64,000 bases of DNA from Taenia hydatigena. Lineage: Eukaryota > Platyhelminthes > Cestoda > Cyclophyllidea > Taeniidae. Below the pieces are notes generated by a model. It had not been told where the DNA came from. It did not search any database and saw nothing but the letters and a program-made list of their open reading frames with translations. Made by a program: the position numbers and the translations under genes. Within the stretch, counting starts at the first letter, position 1, and each line of letters starts with the position of its first letter. Shown in pieces: positions 1-11,454 of the stretch. The DNA lies in assembly GCA_036345935.2 (NCBI GenBank), contig JADWOT020000010.1, positions 8,193,576-8,257,575 of the forward strand, written 5' to 3'.

Positions 1-290
1 ATAGAAATGGCTTTTTCCTTTACATTCACAAAATCATAAACAGTTTATTTCCAAGAAGCATGCTGACAACAAGGCAACAAATGCAATGGGATCGATGGAA
101 TATCAAAATACGAAAATACCTTGAGTATTGAGCAGAAGATTGCAGTGCACACAGAAATAATCACAATATGTCGCGAGTAGCAAGCGCAAGGGCAGAAGAC
201 TGCCGATACACAAATGAATAAGAGCAAACAGTGCAGCCTGTGTCACACAATACATGGTGATGGTTACTTGGTAAACAAAAGATTGTACAC
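1..290 (-). repeat. Repeat R, distal part
   Basis: Resembles 1500-1760 and 42520-42720 (minus orientation): TGTTTATTTCCAAGAAGCATG, later GCAGCCTGTGTCA..CA and TGGTGATGGTTA. Confidence 0.7.
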
Positions 291-1029
291 TCATTTGATG
301 CAACTCTGCAGCCTGTCCACACTATTGGCTCGACTTAGGAAGAAGAAAACCCATTTGAGGGTGGGCATCATGATGAACTGCATGCACACATGCGAAATGC
401 AAAACAAATTGCCGCATCCTATTCCGGCAACATCCCGTATCCTCAAGTCAGTCGTACTTACTCCATGATTCCCTACAATTAACACTCACCATTCGTCCTC
501 GTCATAATTCTTGATGTATACATCCATACACATTAAACATGCTAAGCTCAACCTATCTCGGTTAGGTTAGAAAACTCTGCAAGCAATGGACAAACGCACG
601 CCAGTTATTCTCCCCACCACAAAACCAAAACAAGTACCATTTTCTATCACAAAAGTGGGTGAATTTAGTCAACTCAATGCAAAGCACAACTTAAAAGTTG
701 GGCAAAAACAACAGATAGAAAAATGCAAATGAATGCACACTGTTGCAAACCACTAAGTTGACAACCTCCTTCCTCCACTCATTCAAACACTTCACTCATA
801 CTGACGACAGGTCCTTTCTGCCCACCACGTCATAAAAGCAGAAATCACGGCAGTGCGCTCCACTTTGCACACTTCCAACTGTCCCGCCAAACACAAGTAA
901 CTTCAGTGCCATGCAGCACTGGTACAGTCTTCTCATAATCACGTCTTTCGTGGAATGGAAGAGAATACGAGTAGTAAACCAATTCACGCTCCATCAAGCA
1001 TGTTGCGTTTTGCAGTCAATGATATGACA

Positions 1030-2290
1030 AATCTTTGTAGCTGGAAATTTATAACAGGAGACTAAGAGGACACTTTTACATAAAGCATGCATGGTAAGTC
1101 TGGTGAGATTCAAAACCCATCACATCAACTCAGATGCTGAAACTCATACTTACCTGAGCGTAGTCCAATTCCACATTCTATGTACTTTATCAAATGCTAC
1201 ATAACAGACGTGCATAATCCTATCAATTCTAATGCCTAACCCGGTATCGACACCGAAAAAGAAAGCTGTATGATAGTATGTCCTTCATCCTAAGCACCTA
1301 CGGCCTATCCAACCAAATTCCAGTTGTTCCCAGAATCGACAAGGGAGATAGTCCTGGCACAGATAATGTACTAAAAATGAGCTAGTAACATTCAAATTGG
1401 CAAATTAAGCGAATCACCAACAGGTAAGCATTCACTTTGCTCAAGGAGATTGTAATCAAACATTGGTGTCCACAATAACTAGATTTTTGTTCATAAAATT
1501 AGCTATTATTTCATCGACACAAAAACGTAAATTGTTTATTTCGAGAGAGCATGTCGACAAAGGGGGAACAAATAAAAACGAATTGATGGAGCATCAAAAT
1601 GCGAAAATACCTTGAGTATTAAACAGTAGACTTCAGCGATCACAGAGAACTCACATAAAGTGTCGCAAGTAGCAAGATAAAGGCAGAAAACTGCCAATGC
1701 ACAAATGAACAAACGCAAATACCGCAGCCTGTGCCAGGCAACACACGGTGATGGTTAACTCGGTAAGCAAAAGATTGTACCATATTTATCACTTTCTAAA
1801 CCACTAACACTGCAATCAGTAATGTGACACGAGTGCGATCCCTATTGCTGCATGAAATTGTGCAGTCTAAGGCAAGGCTGTCACGAGTACATCACCCTGT
1901 CCATATATTGTTGCCATTGCAAACTGGCAACATGAACATTAGCACTTCATGATTGGTGCGCAGAGACCTCGATGCTCACCCACTTGAGAATCAGTGTGCT
2001 ACTTCAATATCGTGATGTTTGTGTTCAAATGCTCGCTGTCCTAATTACTTGCTTAGCAATCTTCCTATCTTACCGATGCTTGATGTCCTCTCATTTCAAC
2101 ACCAACTCAATACAAAACTGCGTGCATGCTGAGGAAAGCAATTGATCTTCGACAGCTAATCTGAAGCACTTTTAGTGATCAGCGTTGACTGATGCTTGTG
2201 TGGGAGAGGATCGATCTGCTTATTGGATTGAAGAAGGGCGTGGAGCTGACCGCATTGCTCTGTGGTGTAGTTTTGGTGATTCTCCTGCTC
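1030..2290 (-). repeat. Repeat R, minus orientation (copy A, unit 1)
   Basis: First unit of the alternating block. Shares its whole length with 57640-58890 and much of it with 42030-43220. Carries a hydrophobic minus-strand frame at 1536-1718, also present at 58138-58320. Confidence 0.7.
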
Positions 2291-3905
2291 TTATGCTAAC
2301 TAGAACTGTTACAAATTCTTGCGGTAACAAGTTCTATATCCAGCCCAAGAATGAGTGCAAATGTTGCACCTGCGAACAATTTCAGCATGACATAAACCTA
2401 CAATTCAACCTCGTAGACAGAGGCGAATGGATCACCTAGTCCACAGCTGAACACCAAAATATCTAACTAGGACATAAGAGGCATTAACTTCTTCACTTAT
2501 AGTTCTCACACATTGCAGACGTTGTTAACCATAGTTAATTGAGCCTCGACATCACGAAGTGCGATGGCGTATCCAGGCAAGGCAGAGGACATTCACTCCG
2601 CCCACATCTGTGTGACTGCCGCTTTCTCGCAGAAGGAAGGAACGAACACCAAACTGATTATGGAATCGGCAAATCAGTGGCAATACGTCAAACGAAATAA
2701 GATTTAGGCGACATGAGGAATACTAGCGCACCAATTGCAGCTCCACCATCGGCTTTGGCAGCATATTCAAACCAATTAGGTCCCAACGGACGACGCTAAG
2801 CTGAGTGCGAAATACAATAAATGATACCATTTGCAGAGAATACTTTTCCACGACTAAATTCATTTTGTATGGCACGCAATGGCAACTATCACCTCATCCT
2901 ATGTGTGTGAGTTATTAGGCAAGGAATAATGTCGAAATTGAATGGAACTGTGCATAGAACTGTGATTACACACACATCCTAACGCAATTAATTTCTGCTC
3001 GCCCCATTGTTTTTGGTTTCCATATGCAAAGGGTGTTCACTAGGAATGCCACTAGAGGTCACCTACGCACTCGCACAACGCGTTGGTTGAAATGCTGGTA
3101 TGAGCTTAGCGGTAGGAAAATCACCACAACTGTGGCAGTGGGCTGTGCGATGACAAGTACATCCTTCTTCAGTCTACTAGGCGGGTTCATTCTCCCATCC
3201 AGTATCATCAATCAATACTTCGTACAAGAATTATTTCAGCTTGCCTTCCTACAACCGAGTGTTTTCCTCAGCATCCCGGAAGCCCTAACTGCAGTTGACA
3301 ACACGCATATGAGTCATTAGGCGTGAGTAAAATAACAACATTATTAGCAGAGCTAATCACAACGCTGAGCATGTGAGACTAATGCCACGACACTGAAGTA
3401 ACCCACAAGACCTTTATTTCGAGCCACAAGGGATAGTAAACGGCAATGGATTTAAAAAATTGGTGTTGTTGGCTTAACAGTGAGTGAATTGCCAAAGCTA
3501 CGACAAAGGACAATGTGGTAAACACCACGCCCCTCTTCCATCCTTTTGATGGTTCGACCATCTACACAGTTCCATCAACCAATGCTTTCTAACTTGTGTC
3601 ATTTCTGGGTAATGACAGGCACCACGGTGGAGTAAATGTGAGTGTGTGTGTGGGTCTCGTCGATCCGAGTCCAATCTGGAAGCACTAACGTTCACGTTAC
3701 CACTAGGCAAAGACAACGACTCATGAACAATGGGAAGTACGTGTGACAGCCTTTCCACTGCCTCCACACTTTAAGCGAGGATGGATTCCGCATTCCCGAC
3801 TAAACAATTAACGCATCGCTGATGGTATTGGAAGTGCAACATGTGCTACAGTACATAGCATTTCAAAATAAACAGCATCATTCATTGCGTGACACGGATG
3901 CATAA
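2290..3905 (+). repeat. Repeat R, plus orientation (copy A, unit 2)
   Basis: Contains the 98-codon frame MQRVFTRN... (3024-3320). 2290-3340 pairs in inverted orientation with 6600-7620, and 3340-3560 pairs with 3920-4130. Confidence 0.7.
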
Positions 3906-3909
3906 GTTG

Positions 3910-5380
3910 TGTAGAGGGTCGAACCACAACTAAAGTGGGAGAGGGGCGTGGTGTTTACCACATTGTTCTTTGTCGCAGTTTTGGTAATTCACTCACTGTT
4001 AAGCCAACAACACCACTTTCTCAAATTTAGTGCCGTTTACTATCCCCTTGTGGCTCGAATTGAAGAGCTCGTGGGTTACTTCAATACCCTGAGGTTTGTC
4101 TCCTATACTCAGTATTGTGATTAGCTCTGCTGAGGAAAGCGAGTGATCTTTGACAGCCAAGCTGAAGCACTTTTAGTGAGCAGCGTTGACTGATGATTGT
4201 GTGGGAGAGGATGGACCTGCTTAGTGGATTGAAGAAGGGCGTGGTGTTGACCGCATTGCAATTAAACCCGCGCACTGCACTAATGCGCAGATAACCTCCA
4301 GTGGCATCCTTACTGGACAGCTGCTGTGTGTGGAAAACAGTACCAATGCAAAGGGCAGAAGTTGCACCTGTGTGAGAAATACTACGGATTCATAGTCCCA
4401 TACATAAACACTTGGATCGCTCATGCCCTTCCCTTCAGTTGCGAAATTGACTTCTGTCTAAGAATTACACCACATAGGTCGAGATGTGTATCTCACCAAA
4501 TGGTTTTAGTCGTGGAAAATGATATGTCATGAATATTTCCAAAACAAAATGGACGTCTTATGAAAGCCTCGCTCCCGCCAGCACCACAAATGTTTCGATT
4601 GCGTTCATTGATAACTAACAGTTTGGTACGCAACGCTAGCCGACTTGCTGCGTTTATCTGGGTTCCCCTACTGTTCTCCGCATTCTCAATCACTTCTCTG
4701 TAAATCAAGTGTGCGTGTGTGTTCGTGTGTATGTGATGGGGTTGGAATGGGCCTTTTCAATCTCCAACTACTCTTGTAATGATAGGCCCCTTACATGTGA
4801 ACTTACTTACGTGTGGCTGAAGAAATGGGCACTCGAGTCTTTGCGTTTGAGAACCGTAAGTAGCAGAAGCTCAGCAGCTTGCACTAACTGGCACTGCGGA
4901 AATTAAGAAAAATGAAGCAGTAAATATGCATTGAAATGAGCAAGCACAAGTGTCGATTGCTTCTTCTCAACTGATGAACCCAACGCTGAAAATATCGCAG
5001 TAAAATTGACAATTCTCTTTCTCAACGCATCTCTGGTTTCAGACTGCTGAGTGCCGTGAACTACTTACCGTCTCACAACCGTAACCATTTCAAATGGCAC
5101 AATATCTGCGAGAATTTGAAAATCACACACAAATATTCCTCCTCCTCCTCCTCCTCCACGTCCTCGTTCTCGCCACAAACGGTGGTTCTCTATTAAACGA
5201 ATCAGTGGGACTGATAATCTTCAGCAAGCAATTTCGCATCAACTTGCATTTACTTTGAAGAGAACTCGCATACTCGTTGTGACTAAAAACCAGTTTTAAA
5301 CGAATTGATGCCAATGGTGTGCAAGAAATTATGCGGCATCGTTGTTGTTGCCGTCGCCATCACATGAGTGTTATTGAACC
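3910..5380 (-). repeat. Repeat R, minus orientation, second subfamily (copy A, unit 3)
   Basis: Contains the diverged version of the R frame (4275-4081, NTTPFFNPLSRSILSHTIIS) and a (TCC)n tract. Related to the plus-strand copy at 16450-18060. Confidence 0.7.
5138..5157 (+). repeat. (TCC)n tract in repeat R
   Basis: Also at 61738-61757 in the duplicate; shorter forms at 26052-26073 and, inverted, at 30865-30885. Confidence 0.85.
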
Positions 5381-5399
5381 CCAGCATGTGGCAAAATAC

Positions 5400-6500
5400 T
5401 GTAAGAAATGCAGATGTCACTTGCCATTGCTATTTTGCCTCGGCATCACGAAGTTTGATGGGTGCCCAAATAAGGCAGTGGACGTTCACTCCGCCCACAT
5501 CTGCGTGACTGCTGCTTTCTCGCAGAAGGAAGGAACGAACACCAAACTGATTGTGGAATCGGCTAACCAGTGGCAATAAGTCAAACGAAATAAGATTTAG
5601 ACGATATGAGGAATACTGGCGCACCAGTTGCAGTCCCACCATCAGCTTTGGCAGCATATTCGAACCAATTAGGTCCCAACGAACGATGTTAAGCTGTGTG
5701 CGAAGTACAATAAATGACACCGTTTGCAGAGAACACTTTTCCACGACTAATTTATTTTGTGTGGCACGCAATGGCAACTATCACCTCATCCTAAGTGTGT
5801 GAGTTATTAGGCAAGGAATAATGTCGAAATTGAATGGAACTGCGCATAGAACTGTGATTACACACACATCCTAACGCAATTAATTTCTGCTCGCCCCATT
5901 GTTTTTGGTTTCCATATGCAAAGGGTGTTCACTAGGAATGCCACCAGAGGTCACCCACGCATTCGCACAACGCGTTGGTGGCAATGCTGGTATGAGCTTA
6001 GCAGTAGAAAAATCACCACAACTGTGGCTGTGGGCTGTGCGATGACATCCAAAGCCTTCTTCTGTCTACTAGGCGGGTTCATTCTCCCACCCAGTATCAT
6101 CAATCAATGCTTCGCACAAGAATTATTTCAGCTTGCCTGTCTACAACCGAGTGTATTCCTCAGCATCCCAACAACCCTAATTGCAGTTGCCAATACAATT
6201 TTAAGGCATGAAGCGTGAGTAAAATAACAACATTATTAGCAGAGCTAATCACAACGCTGAGTATGAGACGAACCTCACGCTAATGAAGTAACCCACGAGC
6301 CCTTCAATTCGAGCCACATGGGGATAGTAAACGGCACTAGATTTAGGGAAGTGGTGATGTTGGCTCAACAGTGAGTGAATTGTCAAAACTACGGCAAATT
6401 ACAATGTGGTAACCACCACGCACATCTCCCACTCTATTGGTGGTTCAACGTTCTGCACAGTTCCATCAACCAATGCTTTCCAATTTGTGACATTTCTAGA
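5400..6500 (+). repeat. Repeat R, plus orientation (copy A, unit 4)
   Basis: Carries the 100-codon frame at 5916-6218. It folds back on 6520-7620 with a very short spacer. Confidence 0.75.
5916..6218 (+). other. 100-codon frame carried by repeat R (one of nine copies)
   Basis: Frame MQRVFTRNATRG..., with a hydrophobic centre (AFFCLLGGFILPPSIINQ) and LACLQPSVFLSIP near the end. Copies at 3024 (+), 6907 (-), 12583 (+), 44859 (+), 47882 (-), 59624 (+), 62516 (+) and 63507 (-) are all open at about 93-100 codons, and the older subfamily (4275 -, 17318 +) keeps the frame without indels over about 55 codons. Differences between copies are largely amino-acid changing. No known family; could be a chance ORF of the repeat. 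Confidence 0.3.
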
Positions 6501-6519
6501 CAATGATATACACCATACA

Positions 6520-7620
6520 CCCCATGTGGCTCGAAATGAAGGGCTTATGGGTTACTTCAGTATCGTGACATTCGTCTCACATACTCAGGGTTGTGATTAG
6601 CTCTGCTAATAACGTTGTTATCTCCTCACGCCTCATGCCTTAGAATTGTAATGCCAACTGCAGTTAGGGTTGTTGGGATGCTGAGGAAAACACTCGGTTG
6701 TAGGCAAACAAGCTGAAATAATTCTTGTGCGAAGTATTGATTGATGATACTGGATGGGAGAATGAACCCGCCTAGTAGACTGAAGAAGGATGTACTTGTC
6801 ATCGCACAGCCCACCACCACAGTTGTGGTGATTTTCCTGCTGCTTAGCTGAAACCAGCATTTATCACCAACGCTTTGTGCGAATATGTAGGTGACCTCTG
6901 GTGGCATTCCTAGTGAACGCCTTTTGCATATGAAACCAAAAACAATGGGGCGAGCAGAAATTAATTGCGTTAGGATGTGGGTGTAATCACAGTTCCATGC
7001 ACAGTTCCATTCAATTTCGACATTATTCCTTGCCTAATAACTCACACACATAGGATGAGGTGATAGTTGCCATTGCGTACCACACAAAATGAATTTCGTC
7101 GTGGGAATCTATTCCCTGCCAATGGTGTCATTTATTGTACTTCGCACTCAGCCTAACGTCGTTCGTTGGGACCTAATTGGTTTGAATATGCTGTCAAAGC
7201 CGATGGTGTGGCTGCAATTGTTGCGCCAGTATTCCTCATGTCGTCTAAATCTTATTTCGTTTGACGTATTGCCACTGATTAGCCGTTTCGACAATCAGTT
7301 TGGTGTTCGTTCCTTCCTTCTGCCTTACCTAGATACGCCATCACACTGCGTGATGCCGAGGCTCAATTAATTATAGTTAACAACATGTGCAATGTGTGGG
7401 AACTCAAAGTTAAGAAGTTAATGCCTCTTGTGTCCAAGTTAGAAGTTTCGGTGTTTGGCTGTGGACTAGATGGTCCATTCGCCTCTGTCTACGAGGTTGA
7501 ATTGTAGGTTTCTGTCATGCTGAAATTGTTCGCAGGTGCAACATTTGCACTCATTCTTGGGCTGGATGTCGAACTTGTTACCGCAAGAATTTGTAACAGT
7601 TCTCGTTAGCTTTGTGACTA
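6520..7620 (-). repeat. Repeat R, minus orientation (copy A, unit 5)
   Basis: Inverted copy of unit 4 and of 2290-3340; the frame at 6907-6626 is its version of MQRVF.... Matching ends near 7620 and unique sequence follows after about 7720. Confidence 0.75.
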
Positions 7621-7719
7621 AATGCTTTGCGAGACTTGCACTAGCGAGTCTAAACTATGCCGCACGATTTGCCTTTTCATTCGTTGGTGCGAATCCGCTA
7701 CGCTTTAGTAAAATCTAAT

Positions 7720-8640
7720 TTCTCGAGAAGTGTATCATATCTTGCTGACAGACAATACGTGGGTATTTCCGTGTTTTTACAAAAGGATTAGCACCTCCAG
7801 TGTTTGATGCACATTGGTTGCGCAAAGTGTTTTGATTTCGAATACATGGCATTTAATTTGTGACACCGAATCTCTATGAATGTAAAGACTGTGCAGAGAT
7901 GAAACGATGTAATGTAGGTTCGACTGCCACTTGATTTGCCATAGCGCTCTCGACGGCACTTGATGAGTGGCAGCTCTGTTTAACTTCGAGCAAATTATTC
8001 ATTCATCCGTGGAACACGCAATCGTCTCATCTGCTCAGTTGAGCCTACCCACACTGAAGGCGAAACTCCATGGTTCACACGCCCTTCGCCTCTATATGCT
8101 GGGCTCCTCTTAGGCTCATGAAAGACACCTGGTCTCCGAAATCAGCCTGTACGAGTTCAGCTTTTGTGAACAATGCAACAGAGACTGCTAATCAGCTTGA
8201 TGCTGAATTGAGAGAACAGTCGGAATAGAGTGGTATCAAACACCTATTTTACGTTTATTGCTGTACGTCCCACCAAAATCACCATCCTTACTTCTCAAGT
8301 GTTGTATAGCCAAACCCATCGAAGTGACTCGAGACTGTCAGCATTGCGAGCCAGCTTTATTTAATGCTACAGCCACAGTGGATTCGATTTGAAGCTGTCA
8401 CACAGCCTCCGATAGCAATGCGATCGCACCTCATTTAAATGTAAAGCATAACTCTTGATTTGTTGCACCAGTTTCTTTCAGCCACATGATGCTAGTGATT
8501 TCAGTCAAATGTTTTATTCTAATACCCAATTGGGGCGTCTTTCATCTACCTCAGTCCTCCTCACCTTGGCCCCACAGCACGTGCGTCATTGATATTTTGT
8601 ATTTGAATTAGGTCATTTCATAGGCTAGCCTATATTGCCT
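7720..8640. other. Unique stretch, upstream region of the two-domain FN3 gene
   Basis: No repeat and no convincing coding frame seen. It ends in the TATA box at 8642 and should contain the upstream control region of that gene. Confidence 0.5.
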
Positions 8641-8641
8641 G

Positions 8642-8648
8642 TATATAA
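8642..8648 (+). promoter_or_regulatory. TATA box of the two-domain FN3 gene
   Basis: TATATAA lies 45 bases before the ATG at 8693, at a distance that leaves a very short 5' leader. Confidence 0.6.
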
Positions 8649-8692
8649 GCGACAAGTGTAGGGTTGTAGTAGCAAATTGTTACTGCAATTCT

Positions 8693-9827
8693 ATGACCTT
8701 TCTTCGACTTTGCTTGATTCTATTGGCGACCGCCTGCTTACATGGTGACTCCGCACTGAAAACTGGTAAGATGCCCGTCTTCTAATGCTCTACTCACATC
8801 CCACGCACGTAGATGCCCCACCAATGGGAACTTTGGTTCACTTAGTGAACTTGACGTGATTAGCTGCCATTCCTTCACTTTTAATAGCTTTACGCTGAGA
8901 GGATGGTAGAATTCATACTGATGCATGAAATACACCTTAGATTATTATTGTCCTCAACCAGTTAGTTATAAGCCCACAGTGAGTTACATGCGTGGAGCGC
9001 ATGATACACCAACTCCACCTTCCTCTCTCTCTCTCTCCACACACCTCCTCCCAACTCTCCTTACAGGCATAAATCAACCATCATTCGAGGCAACTTACTA
9101 CAGTGATGATCACGAATTGGAACTGAAGATGCACGAACCCACGGGTGTGGTAGGAGAATTCGGTGGCTATGAGATCCTAACAAAGAGCGGTCCTGACGTG
9201 AAGGAAAGCAAATGGCGTTCGGAAGTGGTGCTCGAGGAAGCGCAGCGAAAATACGTAATAGAGGATCTCAAACCATCAGTATCTTATGCTGTTACGGTGC
9301 GTGGACGCGTGTTGCCTAATAAAGCCAGCGCGATAGCTGACCCATTGGAATTCACAGTGCTACCGTCAGGTTTGTCATTTGGCGCGCTACTCCTATGCGA
9401 TTGGTAGCAGCGTTTCATGCATTCACCACCTTGCTTGGCATTCTATATTTACCTCTAGCCTCAAAGGTATGCATGTGCATTTTTCGCAATGACAATCGAT
9501 TTCATTTTGCATTGCGCAGAATGGAGTGTTCCACGGAATGTGAAACTGCGAGCACTTAACCCATTCACGGTGCTTTTGACATGGCAACCGCCAGCCGAAC
9601 CCTACGGTTGTGTCTCTAGCTACATCATTGAATGGAGCCGTAATAATACGTGGCAGAAGAGCGTTCGGCCCTCCTCCAGTCGTTCCTACGTCTTCAGAAA
9701 ACTGGAACCCGAGGAGAACATTTCTGCCTCTGTGCGTGCACGCAATCGACGAAAGGCACCGGTAAAGTTTGTATACGTTGGTTCCCGCAGCAAAATCCTG
9801 ACAGCACGCACTCCTCTTTTCCGCTGA
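8693..9827 (+). CDS. Secreted two-domain FN3 oncosphere-antigen-like protein (3 exons, 227 aa)
   Basis: Three exons join cleanly: 8693-8765, 9067-9369, 9520-9827. Exon 1 starts at the ATG 45 bases after a TATA box and encodes a signal peptide (MTFLRLCLILLATACL...). It ends at a GTAAG donor in phase 1. Exon 2 (acceptor TTACAG, donor GTTTGT, phase 1-1) encodes an FN3 domain, residues 26-125; the usual core Trp of strand B is Met (LELKMHEP). Exon 3 (acceptor TTGCGCAG) encodes a second FN3 domain with the core Trp at 147 (VLLTWQPP), possible N-glycosylation sites at N167 and N192, and stops at TGA 9825-9827. Signal-peptide exon followed by phase 1-1 FN3 exons is the known layout of the taeniid EG95/45W/TSOL oncosphere antigens, which are host-protective surface or secreted proteins of the invasive larva. 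Unlike EG95, no GPI or membrane tail follows, so I infer secretion. I looked for a further coding exon and saw none. Family assignment is firm; the exact orthologue is not. Confidence 0.85.
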
Positions 9828-9937
9828 GGTCAGTCTACTCTTCGTCTCTCCTCAAACATTATGCTGTGACTTTAAATTGACTGAGCTAATTCAGACTTGG
9901 AGTTGAACAGAACAGAACAGAAGAGAACCATTGTGAC

Positions 9938-9943
9938 AATAAA
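9938..9943 (+). terminator. Proximal poly(A) signal of the two-domain FN3 gene
   Basis: AATAAA 111 bases after the stop codon. It is preserved in the duplicated 3' flank at 15296-15301. Confidence 0.55.
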
Positions 9944-10296
9944 ATGGGAGCGGCAAACTGTCATTTGTTCATATTAAGTGCCAGTATCAACTCGACTTCA
10001 GCCAGTCGTACGGATGCAGCCAGTAAGGCAGGCAAAGAACCACATGATACACAGCCTACAGCTAAGTGACGCCTTTGTTTTCCAAGTTATCATAACAAAA
10101 CTTGCTTTTGTAGGATAGATGGTGAAGAGTGAGCTATTTGGTCAACACAGTCTGCCCCGTCCCCTGCATTCGCCATGTTTGGCTTGACTGCTCCAGTTGT
10201 TGCAACCGTGTTCACTTGCGTGGTAGTATGCTCTGTGTGGACTTCCTCTCATTTTCAATTTGTGACTTCAATTAGCACAACCAACCATCTCTCGTC

Positions 10297-10302
10297 AATA
10301 AA
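10297..10302 (+). terminator. Distal candidate poly(A) signal
   Basis: AATAAA about 470 bases after the stop codon, followed by a GT/T-rich stretch. In the duplicate near 15655-15660 the hexamer is changed to AATCAA, so only the proximal signal survives there. Confidence 0.4.
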
Positions 10303-10423
10303 TACTTGTCCCAAAGTGTTTTCCTCTGCAAATTACTTCCCAATTTTTCTTGATGTATGAAGTAAACAGGAGTGTTGTTGTGTGACTACTTCAAATTATT
10401 TGTTTCCCGATTAGACACAATTA

Positions 10424-10445
10424 TGACACACACACACACGCACAC
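10424..10445 (+). repeat. (CA)n microsatellite
   Basis: Short CA run about 100 bases after the duplicated 3' flank of the FN3 gene. Confidence 0.7.
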
Positions 10446-10749
10446 AAACAAGTATATTTTATTCAAATTAAAAAGCGACTCTCGAATCTTCGCAGCAAAT
10501 GCGCCCCAGTAGGCAGGAATTCAAGCTAGTAAGTGAAATTGCTTGGGCAGTAGGGGAGATATTAAGGGAGGGAGTAGACTCACGTGTCGTGTCTTCGTTG
10601 GTCAGTTGTTGAAACGCGGCGAGCCATTCGCTCCAGTGACGTGGGTGACATTCACCACCCAACCAGACAAGTAGGCAGTTAAGTGCACAAAGATGATGGC
10701 TTCAACGATCAAAACGCGTAAGTGTACGCAAAAGCAAGGATAGGAAAGA

Positions 10750-11121
10750 CTAAGGATTCACATTTATTGGTGGTGGCTTTGTAAACTTGCGTAGCCACTG
10801 TGGAAGAAAGAGAAGTGATGAAGTAGTAGAAATGCTAGCCGCGCAGTCCGAAGGCGTTCTGATACCGAATCCGATGCAATTATTTAACTCGAATTTTGTT
10901 TGTTTACGGGCTTGCAGAGCATAATTCTTGTGCGATATGAAGGCGCGTTCCTGGTGACCACCAACAAAGATTGGGGCAGTCACGAGTGGATTAGCAATGG
11001 GAGATCCACGTTTTTCATGTGGATTAGAATTGAAAATGCGAATGTCCTCATCGCAGGAGATCAGACACAATGAAGTAAAATAGGACTCGAGAAATGCATG
11101 CACATAAATCGACCACCTCAT
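10750..11121 (-). CDS. Hypothetical minus-strand ORF, 123 aa
   Basis: Open frame in a non-repeated stretch, beginning MRWSIYVHAFLESYF and ending RKFTKPPPINVNP. The peptide is compositionally protein-like but matches nothing I know. Inside it, near 10800, the minus strand carries a strong splice acceptor (long pyrimidine run then CCACAG), and AATAAA overlaps its end on the same strand. Further down the minus strand an open stretch (HPRHWSEWLAAFQQL, about 10650-10580) ends at a perfect GTGAGT donor. This might be part of a multi-exon gene; I could not assemble a consistent model. Confidence 0.25.
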   Translation of the reverse strand: MRWSIYVHAFLESYFTSLCLISCDEDIRIFNSNPHEKRGSPIANPLVTAPIFVGGHQERAFISHKNYALQARKQTKFELNNCIGFGIRTPSDCAASISTTSSLLFLPQWLRKFTKPPPINVNP

Positions 11122-11454
11122 TGGATCGAGAATTAAATTAGATAGCGAAGCATAGAATTACAACACTTGACATTGGTAAGAGTGCATAACTGAAGTGATG
11201 GAGTGCCAGCACATGCATTCGGATAGTCTTCGACAAAGGCGTAACCACTTACTCTGAACGACATTTCGAATTGACACATTGTGTGCCAGTTCTGAATGTT
11301 CTATCGCATTAAGCGTGTACTTGGGTCACTATCAGCAGGCCCATTTGTCGACCTGAGGCAACAAGCAATGAACGTTTTCTTATAGTGAATGCCACAAAAA
11401 ATGACTTGTAGAACAGTGTAGGTAATATTAACACACTTCCTTCATATGATCACT

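Larger units (their letters stand above)
290..7400 (+). repeat. Left copy of a 7.1-kb direct segmental duplication
   Basis: Matches 56900-64000 base for base apart from scattered substitutions and a few indels (offset 56610 at the left end, 56600 from about 2000 on), about 98% by eye. The left breakpoint is sharp: similarity begins at CTC(A/G)TTTGATGCAACTC (289-305 and 56901-56915), while the sequence before it differs completely. The right end cannot be set because the second copy runs off the window. Confidence 0.95.
9825..10325 (+). repeat. 3' flank of the FN3 gene, source copy of a 0.5-kb duplication
   Basis: Matches 15183-15683 without indels for at least the first 120 bases, about 95% overall by eye. 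The match starts exactly at the TGA stop codon. Confidence 0.9.

Noticed and set aside
2185..2439. Cys-containing 84-codon frame (NECKCCTCEQFQ)
   Set aside because: Only kept in the recent duplicate at 58785; inverted R at 7500-7620 shares the DNA but not the frame. No known Cys pattern.
1030..7620. Repeat R as an LTR element or terminal-repeat retrotransposon in miniature, as described in taeniids
   Set aside because: I saw no pair of direct long terminal repeats, primer-binding site or polypurine tract; the organisation is inverted. A comparison with the published element could not be run.
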